Positions 26,249 through 34,567 of a stretch of DNA of 64,000 nucleotides are shown here, in pieces. Within the stretch, counting starts at the first letter, position 1, and every line of letters starts with the position of its first letter. Below the pieces are notes generated by a model, which was not told where the DNA came from, ran no database searches, and was given only the letters and a program-made list of their open reading frames with translations. Origin of the DNA: Cyanobium sp. CZS48M (GTDB taxonomy: Bacteria; Cyanobacteriota; Cyanobacteriia; PCC-6307; Cyanobiaceae); the NCBI GenBank assembly GCA_030373145.1, contig JAUCZK010000005.1, positions 81,365 to 145,364 of the forward strand, in the 5' to 3' direction. The translations under genes and the position numbers were made by a program.

Positions 26249-27658
26249 ATGCTGGAGCTGGCTTCGTCCCCCATCGGCGCCCCCCTCGGGGAGGCCTGCA
26301 CCGGTTTCGGTACCGATGGCATCCGGGGGCAGGTGGGCAGCCTGATCACACCGCTGCTGGCCCTGCAGGTGGGCTACTGGTGCGGCCGGGTGCTGCCGGC
26401 GGAGCGCCCGGTGCTGATCGGCATGGACTCCCGCAACAGCGGCCCGATGCTGGCCGCTGCCCTCACCGCCGGACTGACCGCCGCTGGTCGGGAGGTGTGG
26501 AACCTGGGGCTGTGCCCCACCCCCGCGGTGCCCGGCACGATCCGCCGGGCCGGAGCCGCCGGTGGCCTGATGGTCTCCGCCAGCCACAACCCCCCCGGCG
26601 ACAACGGCATCAAGGTGTTCGGGCCTACGGGCGACAAGATCGACCGAACCCTGCAGGCGGCGATCGAGGCGGGGCTGCGCGGAGACGAGGCCGCCACGAT
26701 CCAGACCACGGGCCTGAGCGGCCCCCGCGGCTGTGGCCCGGCCCATCAACGAGAGGATCTGCTCGAGAACTACCGCGAAGCGCTGATCGCCAGCGTCGCC
26801 GGGCGGCGTCTGGATGGCTGCCGCATCGTGCTGGATCTCTGCTGGGGCTCAGCCACCGCCTGCGGCGCCGAGGTGTTCCGGGCCCTGGGGGCCGACCTGA
26901 CGGTGCTGCACGGCGAACCCGATGGACAGCGCATCAATGTGTCCTGCGGCAGCACCCACCTGGAGGCCCTGCGCCAGGCGGTGCTGCACTCAGGTGCCCA
27001 GATGGGCTTCGCCTTCGATGGCGATGCCGATCGGATGATGGCGGTCGACGGCAAAGGCCGGGTCGTCGATGGCGACCAGGTGCTCTACCTCTGGGGGGGC
27101 GAGCTGCTGGAGAGTGGCGATCTGCCTGGCCGGCTGCTGGTGGCCACCGTGATGTCGAACCTGGGCTTCGAGCGGGCCTGGCAGGCCCGGGGCGGCCTGC
27201 TGCAGCGCACCGATGTGGGCGATCAGCACGTGCATGCGGCGATGGCCGCAAGCGGGGCCGGCCTCGGGGGCGAGCAGTCGGGCCATATTCTCTCGGCTCA
27301 GCACGGCATGAGTGGCGACGGTCTGCTCACCGCCCTGCAGGTGGCCACGCTGATCCACAACGGCACCGGCTCGCTGGCCGACTGGATGGAAGCCAGCTTC
27401 GAGCCCTATCCCCAGGCCCTGGTCAACGTCACCGTGCCCGACAGGAGCCGTCGCCAGCAGTGGCAGCGCTGCGATCCCCTGCGCCAGGCCGTCGAGCAGG
27501 CCGAGACCGCCATGGCCGGCAGCGGCCGGGTGCTGGTGCGCGCCAGCGGCACCGAACCGCTGCTGCGGGTGATGGTGGAGGCGGCGGAGCAGCAGGCTGT
27601 CGATCACTGGTCGTCGCACCTGGCGGCGCTGGCCGCGGCTCACCTCAACCGGGCCTGA
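26249..27658 (+). CDS. glmM: Phosphoglucosamine mutase
   Basis: Converts GlcN-6-P to GlcN-1-P for UDP-GlcNAc synthesis. 469 residues from ATG 26249. GlmM features are FGTDGIRGQVG near the N-terminus, the phosphoserine loop MVSASHNPPGDNGIKVFGP (Ser about 112), the metal site FAFDGDADRMMAVD, the sugar loop GGEQSGH and the phosphate-binding RASGTEPLLRVMVE. GlmM rather than PGM is preferred from the FGTDGIRG motif. The 3' end overlaps the convergent kinase gene by 14 bp. Confidence 0.95.
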   Translation: MLELASSPIGAPLGEACTGFGTDGIRGQVGSLITPLLALQVGYWCGRVLPAERPVLIGMDSRNSGPMLAAALTAGLTAAGREVWNLGLCPTPAVPGTIRRAGAAGGLMVSASHNPPGDNGIKVFGPTGDKIDRTLQAAIEAGLRGDEAATIQTTGLSGPRGCGPAHQREDLLENYREALIASVAGRRLDGCRIVLDLCWGSATACGAEVFRALGADLTVLHGEPDGQRINVSCGSTHLEALRQAVLHSGAQMGFAFDGDADRMMAVDGKGRVVDGDQVLYLWGGELLESGDLPGRLLVATVMSNLGFERAWQARGGLLQRTDVGDQHVHAAMAASGAGLGGEQSGHILSAQHGMSGDGLLTALQVATLIHNGTGSLADWMEASFEPYPQALVNVTVPDRSRRQQWQRCDPLRQAVEQAETAMAGSGRVLVRASGTEPLLRVMVEAAEQQAVDHWSSHLAALAAAHLNRA

Positions 27659-28682
27659 GCGCACCAGGGTCAGGCGAAGTGGAGTTGAGCGCGGCCTGGG
27701 GCCTCTCCAGGCTGAGAAGCCCGGCGGCCAGTTGCAGGGCCCCCTGGCAGGCATCTCCGCGGGGAGGCACCAGCTGGGCCTGCGGTAGGACCAGCCTCAG
27801 GCGGCGTTGATAGGCCGCGCTGAAGAGGCTGAGGTGTTCCAGGGCCCCGCCCAGGCCGCAGACCTCACCGCCTTGAAGGTCGAGGGCCTGGGCCACACCA
27901 GCCACCAGCTCCACCAGTCCCCGGGCCGAGCGCTCCAGCACTGAGTTGGCGTCGGGATCGCCGGCTTCCGCCAGGGCATGCACCGCCGGGGCCAGCCGTG
28001 CGAAGCCGGCGGCGCCGAAGCCAGGCTCCACCACCATCGCCTTGATCCGCTGGGGGGTGATGGTGCCGTCCCCCAGGGCCGCCCAGAGGCGGCTGCGAAA
28101 GTCGCTCTCGTGCCGTCGGCCGTCGGCCATCTCCAGAGAGCGGATCAGGGCATCGCGGCCGATGTCGCAGGCTGAGCCGGCCTGATCCAGCAGCCAGCCC
28201 CAGCCACCGCAGCGGTGCTCGTCCCCACTGCTGTTGCGGCCCAGGGCGATGCAGCCGGTGCCGCTGATCACCACGATGCCCGGGCCGCCGCCAAAGGCGC
28301 CCAGCAGGGCGGTGCGCTCATCTCCGCTCACCAGCACGCGCTCCAGCGGCAACCCGATTGCAGCGGCGGCCAGGGTGGTGCCGAGGCGCTGCACCGCGCT
28401 GCCCTGCTCGATGCCGCTGGCCCCAACGGCAGCGGCATCGAGCAGGGCCGTGGACAGGGCCTGCTCACCCTTGCTGGCAGCGGCGGCGCGGGCCCGCTGA
28501 AGGCTGAGGCGCAGGGCGGCGCTGAAGCGCTCCTCGCCAGCGGCCGCTGCCAGGTGGCTCACTCCGGGCCCGTCGCCTTCAGCCAGCACCCGCAGGCTGC
28601 CGTCGCTGTGGCGATCGGCCAGGCGGCAGGTGGTGTGGGTCTGGCCGGCATCGAAGCCCGCCAGCAAGACTGGCTCAGGCAT
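27645..28682 (-). CDS. BadF/BcrA-family sugar kinase (N-acetylglucosamine kinase-like)
   Basis: 345 residues of the ASKHA ATPase fold: phosphate-1 loop LLAGFDAGQTHTTCRLADRH at the N-terminus, phosphate-2 GIVVISGTGCIALGR, and adenosine motif EVCGLGGALEHLS. Members are GlcNAc/GlcN kinases in amino-sugar salvage. Facing glmM with a 14-bp tail overlap, and near a lytic transglycosylase, it plausibly recycles GlcNAc from peptidoglycan. First gene listed of a four-gene minus-strand run (FIST, trmB, ictB, this gene); it overlaps ictB by 8 bp. Confidence 0.85.
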   Translation of the reverse strand: MPEPVLLAGFDAGQTHTTCRLADRHSDGSLRVLAEGDGPGVSHLAAAAGEERFSAALRLSLQRARAAAASKGEQALSTALLDAAAVGASGIEQGSAVQRLGTTLAAAAIGLPLERVLVSGDERTALLGAFGGGPGIVVISGTGCIALGRNSSGDEHRCGGWGWLLDQAGSACDIGRDALIRSLEMADGRRHESDFRSRLWAALGDGTITPQRIKAMVVEPGFGAAGFARLAPAVHALAEAGDPDANSVLERSARGLVELVAGVAQALDLQGGEVCGLGGALEHLSLFSAAYQRRLRLVLPQAQLVPPRGDACQGALQLAAGLLSLERPQAALNSTSPDPGALRPG

Positions 28683-30018
28683 CCGAGTCCGCAGCCGGCA
28701 GGGTGGCCAGGGTGGCGAGGCAGAACCAGCCGGTCAGCTGCACCTCAGGGCGGAAGAAGATCGTGTCGGTGAGGCCCTGCACGCAGAGTCCCAGGATCGC
28801 CGCCACGGCCCCCAGGGCCGGCAACACCTGGGGGTGCTCCCGCCGCAGCTGGGCCAGGCCCTGGCGCAGGCTGCACTGCAGCAGGCCCAGTCCCGCCAGC
28901 AGGCCGGGGATGCCCCCCTCCACCGCCAGCTCCAGGGGGATCGAGTAGGCGCTGAGGGCGTTGAACTTCGGTTGCTGATAGAGCGGATAGATCAGGTTGA
29001 AGATCGTGTTGCCAGGGCCGATGCCCAGCCAGGGCCGGTCGTGGACCATCTGCAGCGCCGCCATCCAGACGTTGATGCGGAAGTTGTTGGAGCTGTCCTC
29101 GCGGCCCGCCACCAGGCTCAGCACCCGCACCCGCAGCGGCTCGATCTGACTCACCGCCAGCACCAGCACCAGACCGCCCCCCAGCAGCAGCACCAGGGGA
29201 AACAGACGGCGCAGCAGGGGGGACCAGTGGCGGCTGGTGCGCAGAGCCAGCAGCAGGGCCAGGCTGCCCAGGGCCGCCACCATGCCCAGCCAGCCCCCAC
29301 GGCTGTAGGTGAGCAGCAGGGCCACCGCACCGATCAGCAGTGCTGAGAGGGCATAGAGGCGGGCCATCGGGCGCCGCCAGCGCAGCAGCGCCACCGCCGC
29401 CAGGGGCAGGATCGGCAGCAGGTAGCCCGCCAGCAGGTTGGGGTTGTCGAGGGTGCTGTAAATGCGCACCGTGCCCTCGGCCACCGAATTGGGATCCGAC
29501 CAGCGGGCCAGGGCAGAGCTGTCGCCATAGAGCTGGCGGATGCCGATCACCGCCGTGATCAGTTGCCCGCCCAGCAGGGCCGCCACGATCCGGTCCCACC
29601 AGGGGGGAGCACTGGCCAGCAGCTGGCGCATCAGGGCGTAGACGCCCAGGTAGCTGAGCAGCTTGAGCAGGCCCTTGGCGGCGGCGACGGGTACGGGCGA
29701 GAAGCCGGTGGAGAGCACCGCCACCGCCAGCATCACCAGCAGCCAGCCGCTGAGCCGGCCGATGCGGCCGGCGGGGGTGCAGAGGGCCCAGATCAGCCAG
29801 AGCAGGCCACTGGAGACGATCAGCAGACTCAGCCCGGCCCTGGTGACCAGCGGCAGCCCCGCCATCAGCGCGCAGAGCACCAACCCGCAGAGCAGGGGCA
29901 GGTGCCGGGCCAGGGGCCCGGCCGAGGATCGGGCGAACAGGCCCTGCCAGCGCAGCAGCCAGGGCACCCGCCCCTCCCGCTCCGCTGAGGCGATGGCGTG
30001 GGCGGTGGGGGTGGACAT
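28675..30018 (-). CDS. ictB: IctB-family protein (O-antigen ligase/polymerase fold)
   Basis: 447-residue polytopic membrane protein with about 10-12 TM segments and a large external loop (VLSLVAGREDSSNNFRINVW, then MVHDRPWLGIGPGNTIFNLI), the Wzy/WaaL pattern PWLGIGPGN. In cyanobacteria this family is annotated IctB after a high-CO2-requiring mutant, but a transport role is disputed and a glycan ligase role is equally consistent with the fold. The start overlaps the trmB stop by 1 bp. Confidence 0.88.
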   Translation of the reverse strand: MSTPTAHAIASAEREGRVPWLLRWQGLFARSSAGPLARHLPLLCGLVLCALMAGLPLVTRAGLSLLIVSSGLLWLIWALCTPAGRIGRLSGWLLVMLAVAVLSTGFSPVPVAAAKGLLKLLSYLGVYALMRQLLASAPPWWDRIVAALLGGQLITAVIGIRQLYGDSSALARWSDPNSVAEGTVRIYSTLDNPNLLAGYLLPILPLAAVALLRWRRPMARLYALSALLIGAVALLLTYSRGGWLGMVAALGSLALLLALRTSRHWSPLLRRLFPLVLLLGGGLVLVLAVSQIEPLRVRVLSLVAGREDSSNNFRINVWMAALQMVHDRPWLGIGPGNTIFNLIYPLYQQPKFNALSAYSIPLELAVEGGIPGLLAGLGLLQCSLRQGLAQLRREHPQVLPALGAVAAILGLCVQGLTDTIFFRPEVQLTGWFCLATLATLPAADSDA

Positions 30019-30689
30019 CAGTGGCCGGCGGGGCTGGCCGACGGATTATGGGCGCCTTCGGCCCTGCGGCGGTAGAGCACCCGGTACACCGGCAGCCCCT
30101 GGGCGAGCACGATCCGCTCCCGCTCCGTCGGCACCGGCAGTGGGTTGTCAGTCCGCCAAGGACGCCCATCTTCCGCTGGCCGCAGGAACCAGCCGCTGGC
30201 TTCGCTGAGGGCCACCATCGGCTCGATCACCGCGGTCACATCGCTCTGCAGGAACAGCTCGCCCCCCTCGGCCAGGGCCGCGGCCAGAGCCTCCAGCAGA
30301 TCGCTCTGCAGCACCCGTCGCTTGTGGTGCCGGCTCTTGAACCAGGGGTCGGGGAACTGGATCGTCACCCGTTGCAGCCGCCCGGCCGGCAGGGCCCGCA
30401 GCCAGCCCAGCAGACTCACATTGGCGTTGCAGAACAGGAAGCGCAGGTTGCTGCTGGCCTGCGCCAGGCGGTCGCGCTCGGCGGCCTCCACCAGCGGCCG
30501 GCGGATCTCGACCCCCAGGAAGTTCCACCCAGGCTGGAGCGGTGCCATCGCCAGCAGGAAGCGGCCTCGGGCACTGCCGATGTCGAGGTGGAGCGGCTGC
30601 TGTGGCCGCTCGAACAGGTCCGCCGGTGCTGGCAGCTCAAGCGGTTGCTGGTGCACCCGCGAGAGGGGGTTGACGTGCTGGCGCACCAC
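30018..30689 (-). CDS. trmB: tRNA (guanine-N7-)-methyltransferase
   Basis: SAM-dependent enzyme making m7G46 in tRNA. 223 residues. SAM motif I is [17 protein letters not shown], followed by [14 protein letters not shown], and the TrmB signature [20 protein letters not shown] is intact. The length is usual. Translationally coupled with ictB downstream, and 3 bp separate it from the FIST gene upstream. Confidence 0.95.
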   Translation of the reverse strand: MVRQHVNPLSRVHQQPLELPAPADLFERPQQPLHLDIGSARGRFLLAMAPLQPGWNFLGVEIRRPLVEAAERDRLAQASSNLRFLFCNANVSLLGWLRALPAGRLQRVTIQFPDPWFKSRHHKRRVLQSDLLEALAAALAEGGELFLQSDVTAVIEPMVALSEASGWFLRPAEDGRPWRTDNPLPVPTERERIVLAQGLPVYRVLYRRRAEGAHNPSASPAGH

Positions 30690-30692
30690 CGC

Positions 30693-32003
30693 TCAGGCCT
30701 CAGGCGGCTCTGCTGATACCGCGGCGTCCGGGCGGGGCACCAGGAAGCCCCAGCTGGCGGTGTAGCCATGCAGATAGGTGCTGCCCGCCACCGGCCCGAT
30801 CTCGCCGTTGCAGAAGGCCCCGGCCATGGGCAGCTCCGGAAACTCCCCCTGGGCAATCCTCACGTCGCCATCGGCTTCGCCGTAGAGGCCCTTGCCCCGG
30901 CCCAGACAGGCGAAGAGCAGGCCCGCCAGGGGCGGCTCGGATCCCCTGGCCTGGCTGCGCAGCAGTTGCCGCAGCTCCTGGCGGGAGGCGTCGGCATCCC
31001 GGAGCTGGAACTGCACCTGCTGGCCCACCCTCAGGCGCTCGGCCACCGCCACCGCTCCGTTGCGGGGATCCACCCCGATCAGATTTCTCACCAAAAAGGC
31101 CGTGGTCTCGCCGTTGTCGCCGCCGCCGGCCATGTTGAAACTGTTGCGGGCCACACCGAGGAAGAGCGAGTGGCGCACCAGTTCCCGCTCGGCGGGGTTG
31201 AGGGTCTGGAGGATCGTCTGCAGGCAGTTCACCGGTGTGTTCTGCTGGTCGCCGCGGCTCAGCTGCAGCACCACATTGCGCTCGGCCTGCTCGATCTCGA
31301 ACACCGGACCGATCGGTCGGCAGCCCTGGGCCACCAACGGATCGATGGTCCAGCTGCCGCCGATCAGGCAGCCCACGGCGCCGGTCACCACCCGGTCGTC
31401 GAACAGCAGGGATCCATGGCTGGCGCTGTGGGGGCCGGCGATCCCCCCCACCTTGGCCAGGCCCGGGAAGGCGTAATCCAGGCCGCTGATCAGATCGTTG
31501 ATGGCCTGGCAGGTGGGGTCCACCAGCAGCACCATGGCGTTGGCCCGTGCCGGATCGGCACCCACCCAGTCGATCCAGACGCGGCTGTCACCATCGAGAT
31601 CGGGCAGCTGATCGGTGTCGAGCTCGAACAGCTGCAATTCGGCTCCCGGCAGACGCAGCAGCATCACGCTCAGGGCCGGCTCCTGCTCCACCTCATGGGC
31701 GCTGCCGCCCGCCCCGGTGCCCACTACTCCACCGCCGGCGGCGCCCAGCCAGTGGCGGGCCTTCAGACGGGTGCGCAACAGGGGCATCAGCCGCTGCAGG
31801 TCGCTGGCGTAGCTGGTGGAGCAGAACACCAGCGCCAAGTCCGCCTCGCCCCGGACCGCGGCGCCGAAGCCCTTGGCATTGAGCTGCTGCACCACCTCGC
31901 TGACGGCGTCTTCGAGGGAGGGCAGGCGTGAGAGCGCCGTGCGGCAGGACGCCTGCTCATCACCGCGGCGGAGCCAGGAGAACAGGGGAGGCGCAGGCAT
32001 CAA
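30693..32003 (-). CDS. FIST-domain protein
   Basis: 436 residues (ATG 32003 or 32000). A FIST N domain (about 45-245: ADLALVFCSTSYASDLQRLM, then VGGIAGPHSASHGSLLFDDR) is followed by a FIST C domain (about 265-425: GLLFACLGRGKGLYGEADGD, then LPMAGAFCNGEIGP). These are predicted small-ligand sensor domains. No output domain is fused, so it must act through a partner or as a stand-alone binding protein. First gene of the minus-strand run ending with the BadF-family kinase; the start of that transcript lies opposite DUF3177. Confidence 0.88.
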   Translation of the reverse strand: MMPAPPLFSWLRRGDEQASCRTALSRLPSLEDAVSEVVQQLNAKGFGAAVRGEADLALVFCSTSYASDLQRLMPLLRTRLKARHWLGAAGGGVVGTGAGGSAHEVEQEPALSVMLLRLPGAELQLFELDTDQLPDLDGDSRVWIDWVGADPARANAMVLLVDPTCQAINDLISGLDYAFPGLAKVGGIAGPHSASHGSLLFDDRVVTGAVGCLIGGSWTIDPLVAQGCRPIGPVFEIEQAERNVVLQLSRGDQQNTPVNCLQTILQTLNPAERELVRHSLFLGVARNSFNMAGGGDNGETTAFLVRNLIGVDPRNGAVAVAERLRVGQQVQFQLRDADASRQELRQLLRSQARGSEPPLAGLLFACLGRGKGLYGEADGDVRIAQGEFPELPMAGAFCNGEIGPVAGSTYLHGYTASWGFLVPRPDAAVSAEPPEA

Positions 32004-32022
32004 CCGAACTTACTGGTGAAGC

Positions 32023-32673
32023 ATGGCGCGGATAATGGCGCCTTCCCGTACCCAAGCTGTGCCCGACCTGCTGTACCGCACCCTGGTGTGGCTCGACTTC
32101 CGTCTGGCGGTGGTCTTCACCCTTGGTCTGCCCCTGGTGCTGCTGGTCTGGGCGGCGTGGCGGCGGGAGGGGGCGCTGCTGCGGTTGATGGGCATCTATT
32201 GGAAGGTGGCCAGCCTGTCGGCGATCGCGGTGCTCTTGTTCGTCGACGCCCGGCCCCTGGCCTATCCGCTGATGGTCGTGGCCAAGCTGCTCATGGTGGC
32301 GTCGCTCTGGTTCTGGGTGGATCTGAACGAGGAACTGGCTGATCTGCCCCCCTGGCGGCCGCTGCCGCTGGCAGTGCGCAGCTGGCGCTGGGCCCTCACG
32401 GCCTTCGGCCTGCTGGGGGCCGCACTGGGAGTGGGTGCCATGGGCTGCGGTCTTGGCGCGACGGGCACGGCCTTCTGCCAGACCTGGCTGGAGGCGCCCC
32501 GTCGCCTGCACGGTGGGGCCGCCCAGGTGTTCTCCTTCGTGTTCGGCGCCGACCTCACCCCCACCCTCACCGCCTTTTTCGGCTACCTGGCCCTGGTGGC
32601 CTACGTGGTGGGCCTGATGCAGTGGATCCTGGTGCGTCTGCCCCGCCAGGGGCGGGTGGCGGGAGGGTTCTGA
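32023..32673 (+). CDS. DUF3177 family membrane protein
   Basis: 216 residues with about five TM segments, including LAVVFTLGLPLVLLVWAAWR and ALTAFGLLGAALGVGAMGCG. It matches the cyanobacterial DUF3177 family by length and by LLRLMGIYWKVASLSA; function unknown. It diverges from the FIST operon (20-bp gap between starts, so the promoters overlap). The stop TGA shares its A with the ATG of the next gene. Confidence 0.8.
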   Translation: MARIMAPSRTQAVPDLLYRTLVWLDFRLAVVFTLGLPLVLLVWAAWRREGALLRLMGIYWKVASLSAIAVLLFVDARPLAYPLMVVAKLLMVASLWFWVDLNEELADLPPWRPLPLAVRSWRWALTAFGLLGAALGVGAMGCGLGATGTAFCQTWLEAPRRLHGGAAQVFSFVFGADLTPTLTAFFGYLALVAYVVGLMQWILVRLPRQGRVAGGF

Positions 32674-32996
32674 TGGTGGTCGCTTTGCTGGCCCAGCTGG
32701 AAGCGATCAGCCGCGGCAGGCCTGACCGTGTCCTGCGTCTGCGGGGCACTCTCCCCTCGTTGGTGGGTCCAGGGGGCGAAGAAGGGACAGAGGAGGAGTT
32801 CGAACTGCTGATCTTCCGAGGCTTTTCCAGCAGCGTGACCCATCCCACCGCCTTCGATCCCGATCAGCCGGCGCTGCCGGAGGGGGCAAGCCTGGGGAGC
32901 GCCGAGCTCCTGCAGGGGCCAATGAACCCAGAGTCTGAGCTGGTGCTGGCCGGACCAGAGCCGGTGGAGAGATTCCTAGACCCTGACCGCTGGTGA
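32673..32996 (+). CDS. Small conserved protein, function unknown
   Basis: 107 residues from ATG 32673, soluble and acidic: MVVALLAQLEAISRGRPDRV at the start, FELLIFRGFSSSVTHPTAFD in the middle, ending ERFLDPDRW. The TGATG junction with the DUF3177 gene indicates translational coupling. The stop codon lies in the left arm of a 15-bp hairpin. Family not recognised with certainty. Confidence 0.7.
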   Translation: MVVALLAQLEAISRGRPDRVLRLRGTLPSLVGPGGEEGTEEEFELLIFRGFSSSVTHPTAFDPDQPALPEGASLGSAELLQGPMNPESELVLAGPEPVERFLDPDRW

Positions 32997-33018
32997 GTTT
33001 CGTTCACTAGCGGTCAGG
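32982..33018 (+). terminator. Hairpin overlapping a stop codon, probable terminator
   Basis: CCTGACCGCTGGTGA (32982-32996) pairs with TCACTAGCGGTCAGG (33004-33018) with one G-T wobble; loop GTTTCGT. The left arm includes the TGA of the preceding gene. There is no U-tract afterwards, so it is either a weak terminator or a 3'-end stabiliser. It marks the edge between dense core DNA and the AT-richer segment. Confidence 0.6.
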
Positions 33019-33338
33019 ATCTACCCAGCGCCGCGTGATTCGAACTTCTGTGATTTGGCCCGTAGAAGGGAAAACTAATAAGCCAATGCCCAGAGATTTA
33101 AAGGCTATTTTTATATTGACAAGGAGCATTGTGCTGTTGGCCGAGTTCAGTTGATCAACTCATTTCAGCGAGTGCTGGAGTGGCGAGGACTAAGGTCTAA
33201 AGTGGTCAGTGACTTGGAGAGCGCCAGGGGGGGCAGAACGTGCTTCATCCCTGGCGCCATACTCGAATAAGTTTGAAGCTTCAATGCCCCGACCTGGCCT
33301 CTTCAGGCGAGATACCAGACCGTGCCGCTGATCCTGAT
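33019..33338. other. Intergenic AT-rich gap, no gene seen
   Basis: About 320 bp with visibly lower GC than the flanking core genes. It contains a TTGACA hexamer at 33116, but no convincing -10 box at the right spacing, and no recognisable protein or RNA. Confidence 0.5.
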
Positions 33339-33665
33339 TCAGCCCATTCCGGTCTTGTCTTTAACGTCTTCGACGGCATTCCTGACTTTGGCCTCGGCCT
33401 GCTTCGCCTTGCCGGCGAGGCGATCTCCCTGATTGCCAGTGACGTTGCCAATCGATTCCTGGGTCTTGCCCTCGAACTTCTTGGCGCCGGCCTTGACGCG
33501 GCCAACGGTGGCGGCCAGGGGCAAGCCGGAGGCGCTGAGGGTGAAGGCTGCTGAGGCCTGGGCGGGAGCGCTCAAGGCCGGCGTGGCGATCAGCACCAGC
33601 AGGCTGAAGGCCAGGCCAAGGCAAGTGGCGGCCAGCTGGCGCAGAAGGCGAAGTTGGTGATTCAT
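33339..33665 (-). CDS. Exported CsbD-family protein
   Basis: 108 residues from ATG 33665. A signal peptide (TCLGLAFSLLVLIATPALSA, cleavage near APAQA) precedes a CsbD-like helical repeat: KKFEGKTQESIGNVTGNQGD, then RLAGKAKQAEAKVRNAVEDV. CsbD proteins are general-stress proteins in many bacteria; an exported form is less common. It lies in a run with DUF1328 and a second CsbD gene on the same strand. Confidence 0.8.
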   Translation of the reverse strand: MNHQLRLLRQLAATCLGLAFSLLVLIATPALSAPAQASAAFTLSASGLPLAATVGRVKAGAKKFEGKTQESIGNVTGNQGDRLAGKAKQAEAKVRNAVEDVKDKTGMG

Positions 33666-33817
33666 GGTGATCAAGGCGAAGGGGAATGAGAATTAGCGCT
33701 TGACTAGACTCTATTGCAGCAACCAGAATGTTCCATATTATTCGAGCATCAGTGATCACTGATGGCGCAGCCCAGATCGCAATGATCTGATCGGAGCACC
33801 GTGATTCACGCAGCTAT

Positions 33818-33982
33818 TCACATTACGCTGCGCCGGCCGGTGAGGAAAGAGATCACGGCAAGCACGAGAAACACAAGAAACAGAATCTGGGCGATGCTCG
33901 CCGCAGAGCCGGCGATGCCACTGAAGCCGAGGACGGCAGCGACGATCGCAATGATAAAAAAGGTTATGGCGTAGTTCAGCAT
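33818..33982 (-). CDS. DUF1328 (YtjA-type) small membrane protein
   Basis: 54 residues from ATG 33982: [20 protein letters not shown], then [20 protein letters not shown], ending GRRSVM. Two TM helices with the Gly/Ala turn FSGIAG are the DUF1328 signature. Such peptides are often stress-induced and occur beside CsbD genes, as here (the cytosolic CsbD starts 196 bp upstream). Function unknown. Confidence 0.88.
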   Translation of the reverse strand: MLNYAITFFIIAIVAAVLGFSGIAGSAASIAQILFLVFLVLAVISFLTGRRSVM

Positions 33983-33992
33983 GACGGGGCTC

Positions 33993-34178
33993 CTAGGGAG
34001 TGTTGATCAGCTCAGAAATCTCTTGTTGGCTCTTGCCGAGCTTCTTCTGCAGATGGCCAAGCAATTCCTCTTCCTGGCCCTCGGTGTAGGCCAAGTCGTC
34101 ATCGGTGAGATCGGCGAACTTCTGCCTGAGCTTCCCTTTCAATTCATGCCATTCACCTTTGAACTGGAGTTTGTTCAT
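33993..34178 (-). CDS. Cytosolic CsbD-family protein
   Basis: 61 residues: [20 protein letters not shown], then [20 protein letters not shown] and [18 protein letters not shown]. This is the classic short CsbD/YjbJ form ([20 protein letters not shown]). 10 bp upstream of the DUF1328 gene on the same strand, so probably one stress-induced transcript. Confidence 0.92.
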   Translation of the reverse strand: MNKLQFKGEWHELKGKLRQKFADLTDDDLAYTEGQEEELLGHLQKKLGKSQQEISELINTP

Positions 34179-34567
34179 GATCAGGTCCGCAAGGGTGTGA
34201 GATCAATGCCAGAGCAGATGGAACGGCCAGATCGCTGCCAGAGCAAATCCGTTCGCCTGTCACGCCATAGCTCCTCTCATTTCACTATGGGTCTGAAACT
34301 GGTGCTTGACTGCTGCAGATGCGCCCCATATCTACGGCAAAATAACGGTCAACGTTGTAGCTGGTTCAACTGTGCTGCCCTGATCCCATGAGCTTGTGTT
34401 CTGTGTCAGTAATTCCCCTTTCTCGACGCATCGCCGCTTTTTCCTGCCTACGTTTCGAATAAGAGCAGGTTGCTGCCAACCCCTGCTGCGCCACCTCGGT
34501 GACCGCAGATGTGCATTCTGGGCGCCCATAGGGGTGGGCTGCCAGTTAATCCTTCAAGTGCAAGCCG
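34179..34567. other. Intergenic region between divergent CsbD and GT4 genes
   Basis: About 390 bp with no supported gene. It must hold the divergent promoters; a plausible plus-strand sigma70 promoter is listed separately at 34306-34334. Open frames here translate to low-complexity sequence. Confidence 0.5.
34306..34334 (+). promoter_or_regulatory. Candidate sigma70 promoter for the GT4-debranching pair
   Basis: TTGACT (34306-34311), 17-nt spacer, TATCTA (34329-34334). The spacing is ideal and it points toward the glycosyltransferase start at 34568, leaving a leader of about 225 nt. Motif match only. Confidence 0.4.

Noticed and set aside
26380..27810. 476-residue frame within glmM
   Set aside because: Same strand as glmM but shifted; Arg/Pro/Gly composition is a frame shadow, while glmM itself has all catalytic motifs.
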